Notes: generated by a model not told the origin, from the sequence alone. A stretch of 64,000 nt of DNA from JACVRW01 sp963827065 (GCA_963827065.1 CAWGZM010000011.1:1-64000), one strand, 5' to 3'. Positions 1 through 9,033 are shown, numbered from the stretch's first letter. Translations and numbers: made by a program.

Positions 1-73
1 TGGCGAGGGCCAGAATCGAACTGGCGACACCACGATTTTCAGTCGTGTGCTCTACCAACTGAGCTACCTCGCC
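1..73 (-). tRNA. tRNA-Phe (anticodon GAA)
   Basis: Read on the minus strand this gives a complete cloverleaf. The 7-bp acceptor stem GGCGAGG pairs with CCTCGCC and the discriminator base is A. The D arm reads AGCTCAGTTGGTAGAGC. The anticodon loop CTGAAAA gives anticodon GAA, and the T arm contains GTTCGATTC. The discriminator is the first base of the window, so whether CCA is encoded cannot be seen. Confidence 0.95.
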
Positions 74-125
74 GAAGAAGCAGCCCGACGATGGTAGCGG
101 CCGGTCTCGGGCGCTCGCGTGAGGG

Positions 126-395
126 CTACTGGTCGAGCTTGTCGCGTTCGGGCGGCTCGACCGGGTCCGCCTCGATGTCCTGAGACGGATGCGGCTGGCT
201 CGTGCTGGGGCCGCCCGGGCCGGGCTCGTCGAGCGGGTCCTTGCGGTGCTCGTAGGGGTCGGGCCACTCCGTCTCGTCGGGCTCGCCGACCGGGTTGTTC
301 AGTGCGTGATGGGGCTCGTCGTCCTTCGAGCGATCGCCCGGATCGTCGCCGGGTGGCTCGGGGAAGCCGGTGGCCCGTTCGTCCTCGTGTTCCAT
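126..395 (-). CDS. small acidic proline-rich hypothetical protein
   Basis: This is an 89-residue soluble protein rich in Pro, Asp and Glu, with no signal peptide or membrane segment. It looks intrinsically disordered (motifs such as PEPPGDDPGDRSKDDEP). I do not recognise a family. It starts with ATG and lies between tRNA-Phe and the drug exporter, separated from the exporter by a strong terminator hairpin. Its amino-acid composition looks more like a real acidic protein than the Arg/Ala-rich translations of competing frames. No clear Shine-Dalgarno sequence precedes the ATG, so it remains a moderate call. Confidence 0.55.
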   Translation of the reverse strand: MEHEDERATGFPEPPGDDPGDRSKDDEPHHALNNPVGEPDETEWPDPYEHRKDPLDEPGPGGPSTSQPHPSQDIEADPVEPPERDKLDQ

Positions 396-432
396 ACGGA
401 TCGGGTGCCCGGAGCGGGCGCGTCACACACCT

Positions 433-471
433 GAGGGGAGCGCCGGGGCGGGGGTCCCCGGCGCTCCCCTC
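433..471 (-). terminator. strong hairpin terminator after the MFS exporter
   Basis: A perfect 16-bp inverted repeat (GAGGGGAGCGCCGGGG and its complement) surrounds a 7-nt loop, just beyond the stop codon of the minus-strand exporter. There is no clear U-tract, as is common in GC-rich actinobacteria. Confidence 0.7.
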
Positions 472-480
472 GCGTACGGA

Positions 481-1944
481 TCAGGCGGCGGCAGCCGCCG
501 GGGCCTCGCCGCGGCGGGCGGCCTCGGCGTGCTCGCGGCTGTCGCGCGAGGAGATCAGGGTCGCCGCGAGCAGCGCCCCCAAGAGGGCCATGCCGGCGCC
601 GATCAGGAACGCGTCCTGGAAGCCCGCGGTCAGCGACACGAGCGGGTTGCGCTCGCCCGAGGCGACTGCGTCGTCGGTTGTGGCGGTGGCCACCGCCGCG
701 AGGACCGCCAGCCCGAGGGCGCCGCCCACCTGCTGCGACGTGTTGATGAGCCCGGACGCCAGGCCGGCCTCGTCCGGGCGGACGCCGGTCACCGCCGCGA
801 TCGTCGTCGGGACGAACGCGAGCCCGAGGCCGATCGCCGCGAGCAGCGACGGGAACAGGACGTCGCCGACGTACGACCCGCCGGGCGCGCTCACCTGTGC
901 GAACCAGACGAGCCCGGCCGCAATGAACAGCATGCCCGCGATCAGCGTCGGCTTGAAGCCGATGCGCGTGACGAGCGCCGACGCGGCGCCGGCGGACACG
1001 ATGATCGTGAGGGCCAGCGGCAGGTACGCGAGCCCGGCCTTGAGCGGCTCGTAGCCGAGCACCTGCTGCATGTAGAGCGAGATGAAGAAGAACATCGAGA
1101 ACAGCGACATGCCGAGCAGCAGGCCCACGACGTTCGCGCCGCGGAGCGTCCGCAGCTTGAAGATCGAGAACGGGACCAGCGGGTGGCGAGTGCGCAGCTC
1201 GATCGCGACGAACGCCGCCAGCAGCGCGAGCGACACTGCGCCGAGCGCGAGCGTCTGCGTCGAGCCCCAGCCGGCGTCGTTCGCGTCGACGAGGGTGTAG
1301 ACGAGCAGCGCCAGGCCGGCCGTGACGGACACGGCGCCCGCGATGTCGAACGACCCGCGCGAGGTGTCGCGGCTCTCGCCGAGCAGGCGCGGTGCGATGA
1401 GCGCCGCGGCGATGCCGATCGGCACGTTCACGAACAGCACCCACTCCCAGCCGAGGCCGTCGGTGAGGATGCCGCCGAGCAGCACGCCGGCCGCTCCGCC
1501 GGAGCCGGCGACAGCGCCCCAGACACCGAGCGCCTTGTTGCGCTCGGCGCCCTCGCGGAAGGTGGTGGTGACGATCGCCAGCGCCGCGGGCGAGATCAGT
1601 GCCGCGCCGAGGCCCTGGACCGCGCGCGCCACGATCAGCCAGATGTCGCTCTGGGCAAGCCCGCCGGCGAGCGAGGCGAGCGCGAACAGCCACATGCCCC
1701 ATATGAACATGCGCCGCCGCCCGAGCAGGTCTGCAAGACGGCCGCCGAGCAGCAGGAAGCCGCCGAAGAAGAGGGTGTACGAGTTGATGACCCAGGACAG
1801 GTCACCCTGGGCGAAGTCGAGCTCGCGGCCGATCGACGGCAGGGCCACGTTCACGATCGATGCGTCGAGCACGACGACGAACTGCGCCATCGCCAGCAGG
1901 GCGAGGGCGAGGTTCTTGTCGCGGGGGGAATCTGTGGGGCTCAC
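481..1944 (-). CDS. DHA2-family MFS drug exporter (EmrB/QacA type)
   Basis: The 487-residue product is a predicted proton-coupled multidrug antiporter of the inner membrane with about 14 hydrophobic helices. The first helix carries the DHA2 signature VVLDASIVNVALPSIG; the loop motif GGRLADLLGRRR (motif A) and the motif C-like stretch GSGGAAGVLLGG follow. I chose the GTG at 1944 because it has a GTAGGAG ribosome-binding site at good distance. The longer open frame reaches back across the promoter. It is divergent from a TetR gene, and a four-half-site operator covers its promoter, so it is probably induced when the TetR protein binds a toxic ligand. The substrate is unknown. Confidence 0.9.
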   Translation of the reverse strand: MSPTDSPRDKNLALALLAMAQFVVVLDASIVNVALPSIGRELDFAQGDLSWVINSYTLFFGGFLLLGGRLADLLGRRRMFIWGMWLFALASLAGGLAQSDIWLIVARAVQGLGAALISPAALAIVTTTFREGAERNKALGVWGAVAGSGGAAGVLLGGILTDGLGWEWVLFVNVPIGIAAALIAPRLLGESRDTSRGSFDIAGAVSVTAGLALLVYTLVDANDAGWGSTQTLALGAVSLALLAAFVAIELRTRHPLVPFSIFKLRTLRGANVVGLLLGMSLFSMFFFISLYMQQVLGYEPLKAGLAYLPLALTIIVSAGAASALVTRIGFKPTLIAGMLFIAAGLVWFAQVSAPGGSYVGDVLFPSLLAAIGLGLAFVPTTIAAVTGVRPDEAGLASGLINTSQQVGGALGLAVLAAVATATTDDAVASGERNPLVSLTAGFQDAFLIGAGMALLGALLAATLISSRDSREHAEAARRGEAPAAAAA

Positions 1945-1972
1945 GAGCTTTCTCCTACGGGGGCGGATGTAA

Positions 1973-2028
1973 ACGGAACAGGAACTCCGGTTCCGTGTAG
2001 AATACGGAATGAAGGTTCCGTTTGTCAA
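1973..2028. promoter_or_regulatory. divergent promoter with TetR operator (four ACGGAA/TTCCGT half-sites)
   Basis: Four alternating half-sites are visible: ACGGAAC at 1973-1979, GTTCCGT at 1990-1996, ACGGAAT at 2004-2010 and GTTCCGT at 2015-2021. On the minus strand a near-consensus promoter, TTGACA (2023-2028), 18 nt, TATTCT (1999-2004), reads into the MFS gene, and half-sites fill the spacer. On the plus strand TAGAAT (1998-2003) is a plausible -10 for the regulator. Bound repressor would block both promoters, implying autoregulation. Confidence 0.75.
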
Positions 2029-2051
2029 CCCCAAGAGTTAGGATTGTGTCG

Positions 2052-2651
2052 ATGGCAACGAGGGAAGCGGCTGAGCCGGTTGTGGCGACGATGCGCGCGG
2101 ACGCGCGGCGGAACCGTGAGCGCATCCTCGACGCGGCTCGGCAGGTGTTCAGCCAGTACGGGGCCGAGGCGCAGATGGACGAGATCGCCCGCCGCGCCGG
2201 GGTCGGGGTGGGCACGCTCTACCGCCATTTCCCGACAAAGGATCAGCTCGTCGGCGAGCTCGTCCGCATCAAGCTCTCCGATTTCGCCGTGCGCGCCCGC
2301 GCCAAGTTCGAGGAGGACGAGCGGCCCTGGGAGTCCTTCGCCGACCTCCTGCGCGAGCAGGCGGAGATCGCCTCGAGGGACGCCGCCCAGCAGCGGATGA
2401 TCTTCGCGATGACGCACGAGGCGCTCGTGGAGGCCGGGCCGACCATCGCCGAGCTGACCGCCGCGAACCAGGCTCTCATCGACCGCGCGAAGGCGGCCGG
2501 TGCGGTCCGCGAGGACCTAGTCGTCGACGACATCCGCACGCTCATGTGCGGCCTCGGCAGCGTCATGGCGGCGGACGCGCTCGGCGTGATGCCCTACGAC
2601 TGGCGGCGCCTGCTCGAGTTCGTCCTGGCCGGCATGCGGGCCGGCTGCTAG
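2052..2651 (+). CDS. TetR-family repressor of the adjacent exporter
   Basis: The 199-residue protein has a TetR N-terminal helix-turn-helix at about residues 20-60 (RERILDAARQVFSQYG, then MDEIARRAGVGVGTLYRHF). An all-helical ligand-binding and dimerisation domain follows. I chose the ATG at 2052, which has AGGA eight bases upstream; a GTG six bases earlier and a second ATG 39 bases later are alternatives. Its divergent arrangement with the DHA2 exporter and the shared inverted-repeat operator make local repression the likely job. The inducer is unknown. Confidence 0.9.
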   Translation: MATREAAEPVVATMRADARRNRERILDAARQVFSQYGAEAQMDEIARRAGVGVGTLYRHFPTKDQLVGELVRIKLSDFAVRARAKFEEDERPWESFADLLREQAEIASRDAAQQRMIFAMTHEALVEAGPTIAELTAANQALIDRAKAAGAVREDLVVDDIRTLMCGLGSVMAADALGVMPYDWRRLLEFVLAGMRAGC

Positions 2652-2670
2652 CGCCAGCGCCGTAGCTACA

Positions 2671-4206
2671 GTGCGCCCGGTGCGGCGCCGCCTCGCAGTC
2701 CTAAGCGTCTTCGCCTGCCTGGCTGTCGTGGCGCTCGCCGCGTGCGGCGGCGACGACGAGGAGACGAGCTCGCTCGGGAACGCACTCTCCTACCTGCCGA
2801 AGGAGGCGCCCTTCGCCGTCGCGATCGACACGAACCTGGACGGCGATCAATACAAGGCCGTCGACTCGATCCTCGGCAGGTTCCCGATCGACGCCCCGTC
2901 GGTGAAGGAGCTGCTCCGCGACCGGCTCACCGGTGACGGCTCACCGGTCGACTTCGAGCAGGACGTCGAGCCGATCCTCGGCAACCCGTTCGTAGTCGGA
3001 GCTACGGACGTGGCGAGCTTCCTCGAGAGCGCCAACCCGCAGGACTTCGTCGGCGCCATCGAGGCCAAGGACAAGGAGGCGCTCGACCAGCTGATCGAGA
3101 AGTCGGAGCCGCGAGAGGCGGGCGAGCTGGCGGGCGCGATGAAGTACGAGGATGGCGGCACGGTCTTCGCCGTCAAGGACGACGTCGTCGTTTTCGCGGC
3201 CAGGGAGGAGCTGCTGGACCAGGCGCTCGAGCGAGCCGAGGGCGACAACCACCTCGACGAGGACACCTTCAACGCCGGCCTCGAAGGGCTGCCGGGGAAC
3301 GCCGCGCTGCGCGCGTATGCCGACCTTCAGGCGCTGATCGGTTCGGACACCGGTAGCGAGGAGGCGCGCAAGGTCGAGTGGGTCGGCGCGCTCCGCACGC
3401 TGGGCATGACCGCCTCCGCCCGCGACGACGAAGTCGAGCTGCAGGTGAAGCTTCGGACGGATCCCGAGGGCCTGAGTGACGAGGACCTCCCGATCGCGGC
3501 GGGTGACGAGTCGCCGCCCGTGCTCTCGCGCGACGGTGAGGTGGGCATCGGCATCCGCAATCCGGCGCAGATCGTGCACTTCGCGGAGGCGGCGGGCCAG
3601 GCGCTCGACCCGGACGGCTTCGGGGACTACGCGCAGGCCAAGCAGACGCTCGACGCCCGTCTCGACATCAGCCTCGACGACGACCTGATCGGCCAGCTGA
3701 CCGGCGACCTCGCGGCGAGCATCGCGCCCGACGGCGGCTTCAGCGTCCGCGCCGAGGTGGAGCGCCCGGAGGCGCTTGCGCGCACCCTCGACAAGATCGC
3801 CGACGTGCTGCCGAGCTTCGCCGAAGGGGCGGGCGTCGGCAGCGTCACGATCGAGAAGCCGGACGGCGGAGAGGGCGTGTACACGCTCGCCCAGGCCGAC
3901 GGCGACGACATCGCCTTCGGCGTCGTGGACGGCGTGCTCGTCGTGGCGGACGACCCGGAGGAAGCCGAGGAGATCGCGGCGGAGGAGCCCGAGGCGGTCG
4001 ACGGCGCTCAGGGCGCCGTGGTGATGCGCTCGGACGCCGGGGAGCTCGCCAACGCGGTGATCGAGGACTTCGGGCCGGCGCTCGGCCTGAGCGGCTTCAA
4101 CGCCCTCGGCGCGCAGCTCTTCACCGATGAGTTCGGAGCCCTGAGCGGCTCGATCTCGTCCAGCACCGGCGGCATGACCGGCCGAGTCACGCTGACGTTC
4201 GACTAG
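2671..4206 (+). CDS. DUF3352-type secreted lipoprotein
   Basis: The 511-residue product has a lipoprotein signal peptide (lipobox LAAC at about residues 22-25, followed by GGDDEE), so it should be anchored on the outer face of the membrane. The mature part is very acidic and lacks membrane helices. It resembles DUF3352 proteins, with the motif FEQDVEPILG and repeated short strands such as GAMKYEDGGTVFAVKDD. A clear paralogue lies at 55.5-57.0 kb. The start is GTG at 2671, with another GTG at 2680. It begins 19 bases after the TetR stop and converges on the M23 peptidase gene. Molecular function is unknown. Confidence 0.8.
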   Translation: MRPVRRRLAVLSVFACLAVVALAACGGDDEETSSLGNALSYLPKEAPFAVAIDTNLDGDQYKAVDSILGRFPIDAPSVKELLRDRLTGDGSPVDFEQDVEPILGNPFVVGATDVASFLESANPQDFVGAIEAKDKEALDQLIEKSEPREAGELAGAMKYEDGGTVFAVKDDVVVFAAREELLDQALERAEGDNHLDEDTFNAGLEGLPGNAALRAYADLQALIGSDTGSEEARKVEWVGALRTLGMTASARDDEVELQVKLRTDPEGLSDEDLPIAAGDESPPVLSRDGEVGIGIRNPAQIVHFAEAAGQALDPDGFGDYAQAKQTLDARLDISLDDDLIGQLTGDLAASIAPDGGFSVRAEVERPEALARTLDKIADVLPSFAEGAGVGSVTIEKPDGGEGVYTLAQADGDDIAFGVVDGVLVVADDPEEAEEIAAEEPEAVDGAQGAVVMRSDAGELANAVIEDFGPALGLSGFNALGAQLFTDEFGALSGSISSSTGGMTGRVTLTFD

Positions 4207-4207
4207 C

Positions 4208-4867
4208 TCAGGCGGACCACTGCTGCAGCAGCGGCAGCGGGGCCACCGGCTGGCCGCCGTCGTACCAGCCGCCCACCCAGATCTCGAAGTGCAGGTGGGG
4301 CCCGCTCGAGCTACCCGTGTTGCCGACCTGCGCGAGCGGCTGTCCGGTGCTCACCCGCTGGCCCGCCGCCACCAGGATCGAGCCCTTGCGGAGGTGCATG
4401 AAGACGTAGTCGCGATCCTCACCGTCGCCGTCGAGCACGAGGTACCAGCCTGCGCCGCTCTTCTGGAAGCGCACGAACTCGATGAGCCCGGCCCAGGGCG
4501 CCACGACGGGCGTGCCCTCGGCCGCGACGATGTCCTGGCCCTGGTGGCGGTGACCCTTGCGACGCGCGTCGAAGCGCGCGTCGGAGCCACCGAGGCCGTA
4601 CGGCCCGCTCACCGGGAAGCGGTGGGTGGACTCCGCGCCCGGCACCAGCGGCTTAACCGGCTTGGGGGCCGGCCGGCGCCGCGTCGTTTTGCGCCGGGCG
4701 GCGGGGCGCTGGCCGACCGCCGTGCCGCCGCTCGGGGCGGCGATGCTGTTCGCGGCAGGCGCGACGGCTCCACCGCCGGTGCCGCCCGCGGCGCTCGGTG
4801 GCGCCGCCGCAAGGGCGAGCGCCGCGACGCAGGCGAGGAGGGTGAGGCGAAGGCGCACCGTGACCAT
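4208..4867 (-). CDS. secreted M23-family metallopeptidase
   Basis: The 219-residue protein has an N-terminal signal peptide (about residues 1-27), a Pro/Ala/Arg-rich linker, and a C-terminal LytM/M23 domain from about residue 95. The zinc ligands are visible as HRHQGQD (HxxxD) and PHLHFE (HxH). Known members cut peptide cross-links of peptidoglycan or activate amidases, so a role in wall remodelling is likely. It converges with the upstream lipoprotein gene with a one-base gap. The catalytic signature is complete, so it should be an active enzyme. Confidence 0.9.
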   Translation of the reverse strand: MVTVRLRLTLLACVAALALAAAPPSAAGGTGGGAVAPAANSIAAPSGGTAVGQRPAARRKTTRRRPAPKPVKPLVPGAESTHRFPVSGPYGLGGSDARFDARRKGHRHQGQDIVAAEGTPVVAPWAGLIEFVRFQKSGAGWYLVLDGDGEDRDYVFMHLRKGSILVAAGQRVSTGQPLAQVGNTGSSSGPHLHFEIWVGGWYDGGQPVAPLPLLQQWSA

Positions 4868-4946
4868 CGCATCGGGATGTTGCGGCCCCCCTTTAACTCT
4901 GGGAAGGAATTCCTGCCCGCTGCAACGGATCCTGCGAGCCGGCTCG

Positions 4947-7217
4947 TCAGCCCGCGGCCATGCGCGAGAGCATCTCGATCGCGCCGCGCTTGTTGAGCGG
5001 CTCGTTCAGGTTGCCGCACTTCGGCGACTGCACGCACGAGGGGCAACCCGACTGGCAGGGGCACTCGGAGATGAGCCGCAGGGCGTCTCCGACCAGTGCC
5101 TCGAAGCGCTCGTAGCCGACGCGCGTGATCCCGACGCCACCGGGATGACCGTCGTAGATGAAGATCGTCGGCCTACCTGTCTGGTGGTGGAAGGCCGTCG
5201 ACAACCCGCCGATGTCCCAGCGGTCGCACATGGCGATCAGCGGCAGCACCGCGATCTGGCCGTGCTCTGCGGCGTGCAGCGAGCCCTGGAGCACGTCGAG
5301 CGGGAATTCGTCGCGCAGGAGCGGCTCGGGCAGCTCGTACCAGAGCGCCTGCGTCACGAAGTCCTGCTCGGGTAGATCGAGCGCCAGCAGGTCGAGGACC
5401 GACTGGTCCGCCACGCGCTTCTTCTGGTAGGCGACCACCTGCTCCGTCACCGAGACGATCCCGAAGGACAACTCGACGCCGCAGGTATCGCGCCGCTCGC
5501 GAACCTGCTCGATGTAGGTCTCGGACTCCCTCTTCGGCTGCGTGTACCAGTCGCCCTGGAACGGGTGAACCACGGCGCGCCGGCGGGCGAGGTCCAGGTC
5601 CTCGACCTCGTAGGCGCTGCCCATGTGCAGGTACACCGCGCCCGCGTGAACCGACGACGGCGCGCGCGAGGTCTCGACGTTCCCGATCACTTCGCCGGCC
5701 GCGGCCTCGACGATCGCGACCGAGTCGGGCGAGGCCGAGCGCAGCGCGATACGGGCGGCGGGATAGCCCTCGCCACGCGGCAGGTAGCGCCCGCCGCGCT
5801 CGCGCAGGCGCCCCTGCTTGACGAGCCGCGCCGCGTGCTCCTCCCAGCGCGGCCCGAACACGTCGGCGTCCTCGGGCGTCAGCGGGAGCTCGTACGCGGC
5901 AGCCTCGAGGTGGGCGAGGTGGATCTCCTCCGACTCGTGGTCGAGGATCGCTCGCTCCACCGGGCGGCCGAGGAAGTCGTCGGGGTGGCGGCAGAAGAAC
6001 TGGTCGAGCGCATCCTCGCCCGCCACGTACATGGCGAGCCCCGTCTCACGGCGACCCGCGCGCCCCCACATCTGGCGCAGGCTCGCCACCGTGCCGGGAA
6101 AGGTCACGCACAGGGCGGCGTCGAGATCGCCGACGTCGATGCCGAGCTCGAGCGCGTCGGTCGCCACCACCGCGAGCAGGTCTCCCTCGGCGAGCCGCAG
6201 CTCGATCTCGCGGCGCTGGGCTGGGGTGTAGCCCGCGCGGTAGGGCGCGATCCGCTCCGCCAGGTCACTGCGGCCGGCCTCCTCGAGACGCGCCCGCGCG
6301 AAGCGCTGGATCAGCTCGACGCCGCGGCGGGACTTGAGGAAGCAGATCGTACGCACCTCGCGCTCGACGAGCTCGGCCAACAGTGTGGACGCCTCCGACA
6401 GAGCGGAGGCGCGGCGGCCGAGGCGCTCGTCGACAAGCGGTGGGTTCCACATCGCGATCTGACGCTCGGCCCGCGGCGCGCCGTCGCGATCGACGAGCTC
6501 GAGCTCGAGGCCGGTGAGCCGCTCACCCAGCTCGAGCGGGTTGGCGATCGTCGCGCTGGCGAGCACGAAGCGCGGCTCGGCGCCGTACGCGCGCGCGAGC
6601 CTGCGCAGCCGGCGCAGCACGTTGGCCACGTGCGACCCGAACACGCCGCGGTACACGTGCGCCTCGTCGACCACGACCCAGGCCAGGTTGGCGAGGACGT
6701 CACCCCAGGAGCGGTGATTCGGGAGGACGCCGACGTGCAGCATGTCCGGATTGGTGAGGACGAGGTTGGAGCGCTGACGGATCTGGCGCCGCTCCTCGCG
6801 TGGCGTGTCGCCGTCGTAGATCGCGTGGCGCAGGTAGCGGCCGCCGATGCGCGCGAGGCCGCGCGCCTGGTCCTGGGCGAGCGCCTTGGTGGGATAGAGG
6901 TAGAAGGCACGCGCCGCCAGATCGGTGGCGAGCGTGTCCAGCACCGGCAGGTTGAACGCGAGCGACTTGCCGCTCGCCGTGCCCGTCGTGACGATCGCGT
7001 GGCCGCGCCGGGCGGCCGCGAGCGCGTCCGACTGATGCGCCCAGAGCGCCTCGATGCCGCCCTTCGCGAGGCCCTCACGAAGCGCCGGATGGAGGTCGTC
7101 GGGGATCGGCTCGGCGAGCCCGGCCTGGGGACGTTCGCGTGACGTCGCCACCAGTTCCTCGTCCCGGCCCGTTTCGAGAACGGGGCCCCAGGGGTAGGAC
7201 GTCCGGACTTGGGCCAC
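4947..7217 (-). CDS. DEAH-box ATP-dependent helicase of the YprA type with C-terminal Zn domain
   Basis: The 756-residue product is a superfamily 2 helicase. Motif I is TGTASGKS, motif II is VVDEAH, and motif III is LASATIANP. The second RecA-like lobe has VATDALELGIDVG and QMWGRAGRR. The C-terminal DUF1998/MZB region carries a cysteine cluster (CPCQSGCPSC, then KCGN), as in the YprA/MrfA family that acts on damaged DNA. The length matches that family. I start it at GTG 7217; the much longer open frame upstream is the antisense of gpgS. It is divergent from gpgS with a 48-base gap. Confidence 0.88.
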   Translation of the reverse strand: MAQVRTSYPWGPVLETGRDEELVATSRERPQAGLAEPIPDDLHPALREGLAKGGIEALWAHQSDALAAARRGHAIVTTGTASGKSLAFNLPVLDTLATDLAARAFYLYPTKALAQDQARGLARIGGRYLRHAIYDGDTPREERRQIRQRSNLVLTNPDMLHVGVLPNHRSWGDVLANLAWVVVDEAHVYRGVFGSHVANVLRRLRRLARAYGAEPRFVLASATIANPLELGERLTGLELELVDRDGAPRAERQIAMWNPPLVDERLGRRASALSEASTLLAELVEREVRTICFLKSRRGVELIQRFARARLEEAGRSDLAERIAPYRAGYTPAQRREIELRLAEGDLLAVVATDALELGIDVGDLDAALCVTFPGTVASLRQMWGRAGRRETGLAMYVAGEDALDQFFCRHPDDFLGRPVERAILDHESEEIHLAHLEAAAYELPLTPEDADVFGPRWEEHAARLVKQGRLRERGGRYLPRGEGYPAARIALRSASPDSVAIVEAAAGEVIGNVETSRAPSSVHAGAVYLHMGSAYEVEDLDLARRRAVVHPFQGDWYTQPKRESETYIEQVRERRDTCGVELSFGIVSVTEQVVAYQKKRVADQSVLDLLALDLPEQDFVTQALWYELPEPLLRDEFPLDVLQGSLHAAEHGQIAVLPLIAMCDRWDIGGLSTAFHHQTGRPTIFIYDGHPGGVGITRVGYERFEALVGDALRLISECPCQSGCPSCVQSPKCGNLNEPLNKRGAIEMLSRMAAG

Positions 7218-7265
7218 GGACTGCCATAGTACGGACGGCCCCCAGGCCTTCCGGTCCAGCCCCCC

Positions 7266-8219
7266 ATGAGCGTCCACCAGACAGACTGGAACAGAGGGCG
7301 GTCCTTCGACTGTGGCGACTTCTCGCGCGCCGATCTGGGCCGCCGCCGCTCCACGGTGTCCGTTTGCGTCCCGACGCTCAACGAGGCCGAGTCGATCGCG
7401 CGCACGCTTGCGCCGCTGCTCGACCTGCTCGACCTCCGGCTCGTTGATCAGGTGGCGGTCGTCGACAGCGGCTCGACCGACGGCACGCAGGCGATCGTCG
7501 AGGGCCTCGGCGCCGAGCTGCACGACGCGCGCCTGCTCATCCCCGGTAGCGGGCCGCTGCTCGGCAAGGGAGACGCCCTGTGGCGTGCCCAGGCCGTGCT
7601 CCACGGGGACATCGTCTGCTTCGTGGACGCCGACTCGGAGGACTTCGGCGAGCACTTCGTGACCGGGCTCGTCGGGCCGCTCCTCAGGATCCCCGAGGTC
7701 TACTTCGTCAAGGCGCTCTACCGGCGTCCGTTCAAGGTGGGCGACGTGCAGCTGCCGGCCGGCGGCGGGCGCGTGACCGAGCTGAGCGCGCGGCCCCTCC
7801 TCAACGCGTTCTATCCGGACCTCGCCGTATTCGGCCAGCCGCTCGCCGGAGAGATCGCCGCGCGCCGCTCGCTGCTGCTGCAGCTCCCGTTCGACACGCG
7901 CTACGCGGTCGAGACGGGGATGCTGATCGACGCCTGGTGGCGGGTCGGGCTCGAGGGGATGGCGCAGGTCAACCTCGGCACGCGCCAGAACCGGCACCGG
8001 GCGCTGGCCGAGCTGACCCCGATGGCTGCGACCGTCCTTCAGTCCATCCTGCTGCGCCTCCGGCGCGACGGGCGGCTGACCGGCACCACCTCCTCGCGCC
8101 TGCTCGCCGACCCGCTCGGCGGCGGCGAGGGCATCGACGTCCGCATCGTGCAGCGCCCGCCGTTCGCCTCGGCCCTCGCGGGCGAGCGGGAGCCGCGAGC
8201 GCGCGCCGCCGTCGACTAG
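7266..8219 (+). CDS. gpgS: glucosyl-3-phosphoglycerate synthase (GT81)
   Basis: The 317-residue GT-A fold glycosyltransferase transfers glucose from an NDP-glucose donor to 3-phosphoglycerate, the first step to glucosylglycerate (a compatible solute and precursor of methylglucose polysaccharides). Family hallmarks are PTLNEAESI near residue 38, VVDSGSTDGT, the metal-binding FVDADSEDF, and ALYRRPF. The C-terminal part has GFxxP-like acceptor-site features (VFGQPLAGEIAARR, VETGMLIDAWW). The next gene is the cognate HAD phosphatase, directly abutting (stop TAG then ATG), so the two form a pathway operon. Confidence 0.92.
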   Translation: MSVHQTDWNRGRSFDCGDFSRADLGRRRSTVSVCVPTLNEAESIARTLAPLLDLLDLRLVDQVAVVDSGSTDGTQAIVEGLGAELHDARLLIPGSGPLLGKGDALWRAQAVLHGDIVCFVDADSEDFGEHFVTGLVGPLLRIPEVYFVKALYRRPFKVGDVQLPAGGGRVTELSARPLLNAFYPDLAVFGQPLAGEIAARRSLLLQLPFDTRYAVETGMLIDAWWRVGLEGMAQVNLGTRQNRHRALAELTPMAATVLQSILLRLRRDGRLTGTTSSRLLADPLGGGEGIDVRIVQRPPFASALAGEREPRARAAVD

Positions 8220-8996
8220 ATGGCCATCCGCTGCGTCTACACCGATCTCGACGGCACCATGCTCGGGCGCGGCGGCTCGCTCTTCCGCACCGCCGAGGGC
8301 GCCTTCACGCTGCTGCCCGCGCGGGCGCTGGAGGCGTGCCACCGCGCCGGCGTGGAGGTGGTCATCAAGTCGGGCCGCCGGCGTGCTCAGGTTATGGAGG
8401 ACGCCCGCCTGATCGGCCAGAGCTCCTACATCTTCGAGGTGGGGACCGGCATGGCGCTCGATGGCGAGGTGACCTTCCTGACGGGCGATCTCCAGCCGCG
8501 CGAGGACGCAACCATCCACCAGCAGATCGCCGCGTCGGGTGCACCGGACATGCTCCTGCGTCACTACGAGGGCCGGCTCGAGCCGCACCTCCCCTGGGCC
8601 CTCGATCGCGAGGTCTCGCACCTGTTCCGCGGCGACGTGGACGCGGACCAGGCGAACCGGCTGCTCATCGCGGAGGGGCACGAGGGGCTGCGGCTCGTCG
8701 ACAACGGCTGGATCGCACCGGATACGCACGGCTTCCACCTGATCCCGGCCGGCTGCTCGAAGGCGGCCGCCGTGGCCGCCCACATGCGCGCTCGTGGTTA
8801 CGCGCGCGAGGAGTGCATAGGCGTCGGTGACTCGGCCGAGGACCTCGACGTCGCGGCCGTGGTCGGCCGGCTCTTCCTCGTCGCCAACTCGGACGCCGGG
8901 GATGGCTCGGCGTACGCGAACGTCGAGCGCACCGAGAGCGAGATGAGCGAGGGCTTCTACGAGGCGGTCATCCGGACGCTCGCGGAGGCTCGCTGA
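8220..8996 (+). CDS. HAD-IIB phosphatase, probable glucosyl-3-phosphoglycerate phosphatase
   Basis: The 258-residue protein belongs to the Cof/MPGP-type HAD family. Motif I is DLDGTML at residues 9-15, motif II is IKSGR, the lysine motif is near GCSKAAAV, and motif IV is GVGDSAEDLD. The best-known relatives dephosphorylate mannosyl- or glucosyl-3-phosphoglycerate. Because the gene starts on the base after the gpgS stop, I infer it removes phosphate from the GpgS product to give glucosylglycerate. This is the MpgP-type enzyme rather than the histidine-phosphatase GpgP of mycobacteria. Substrate choice between glucosyl and mannosyl forms cannot be read from sequence. Confidence 0.85.
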   Translation: MAIRCVYTDLDGTMLGRGGSLFRTAEGAFTLLPARALEACHRAGVEVVIKSGRRRAQVMEDARLIGQSSYIFEVGTGMALDGEVTFLTGDLQPREDATIHQQIAASGAPDMLLRHYEGRLEPHLPWALDREVSHLFRGDVDADQANRLLIAEGHEGLRLVDNGWIAPDTHGFHLIPAGCSKAAAVAAHMRARGYAREECIGVGDSAEDLDVAAVVGRLFLVANSDAGDGSAYANVERTESEMSEGFYEAVIRTLAEAR

Positions 8997-9033
8997 CTCG
9001 CGCCAAAAACTGGCGACAGCTCGTAACAGAGAT

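Noticed and set aside
370..2400. long plus-strand frame of 676 residues opposite the MFS exporter
   Set aside because: Glu/Arg/Gly-rich shadow of a clear 14-helix transporter gene; no signal, domain or ribosome-binding site.
7218..8783. N-terminal ~520-residue extension of the helicase frame
   Set aside because: It is antisense to gpgS and the phosphatase gene, has shadow-like composition, and the helicase family starts near 7217.
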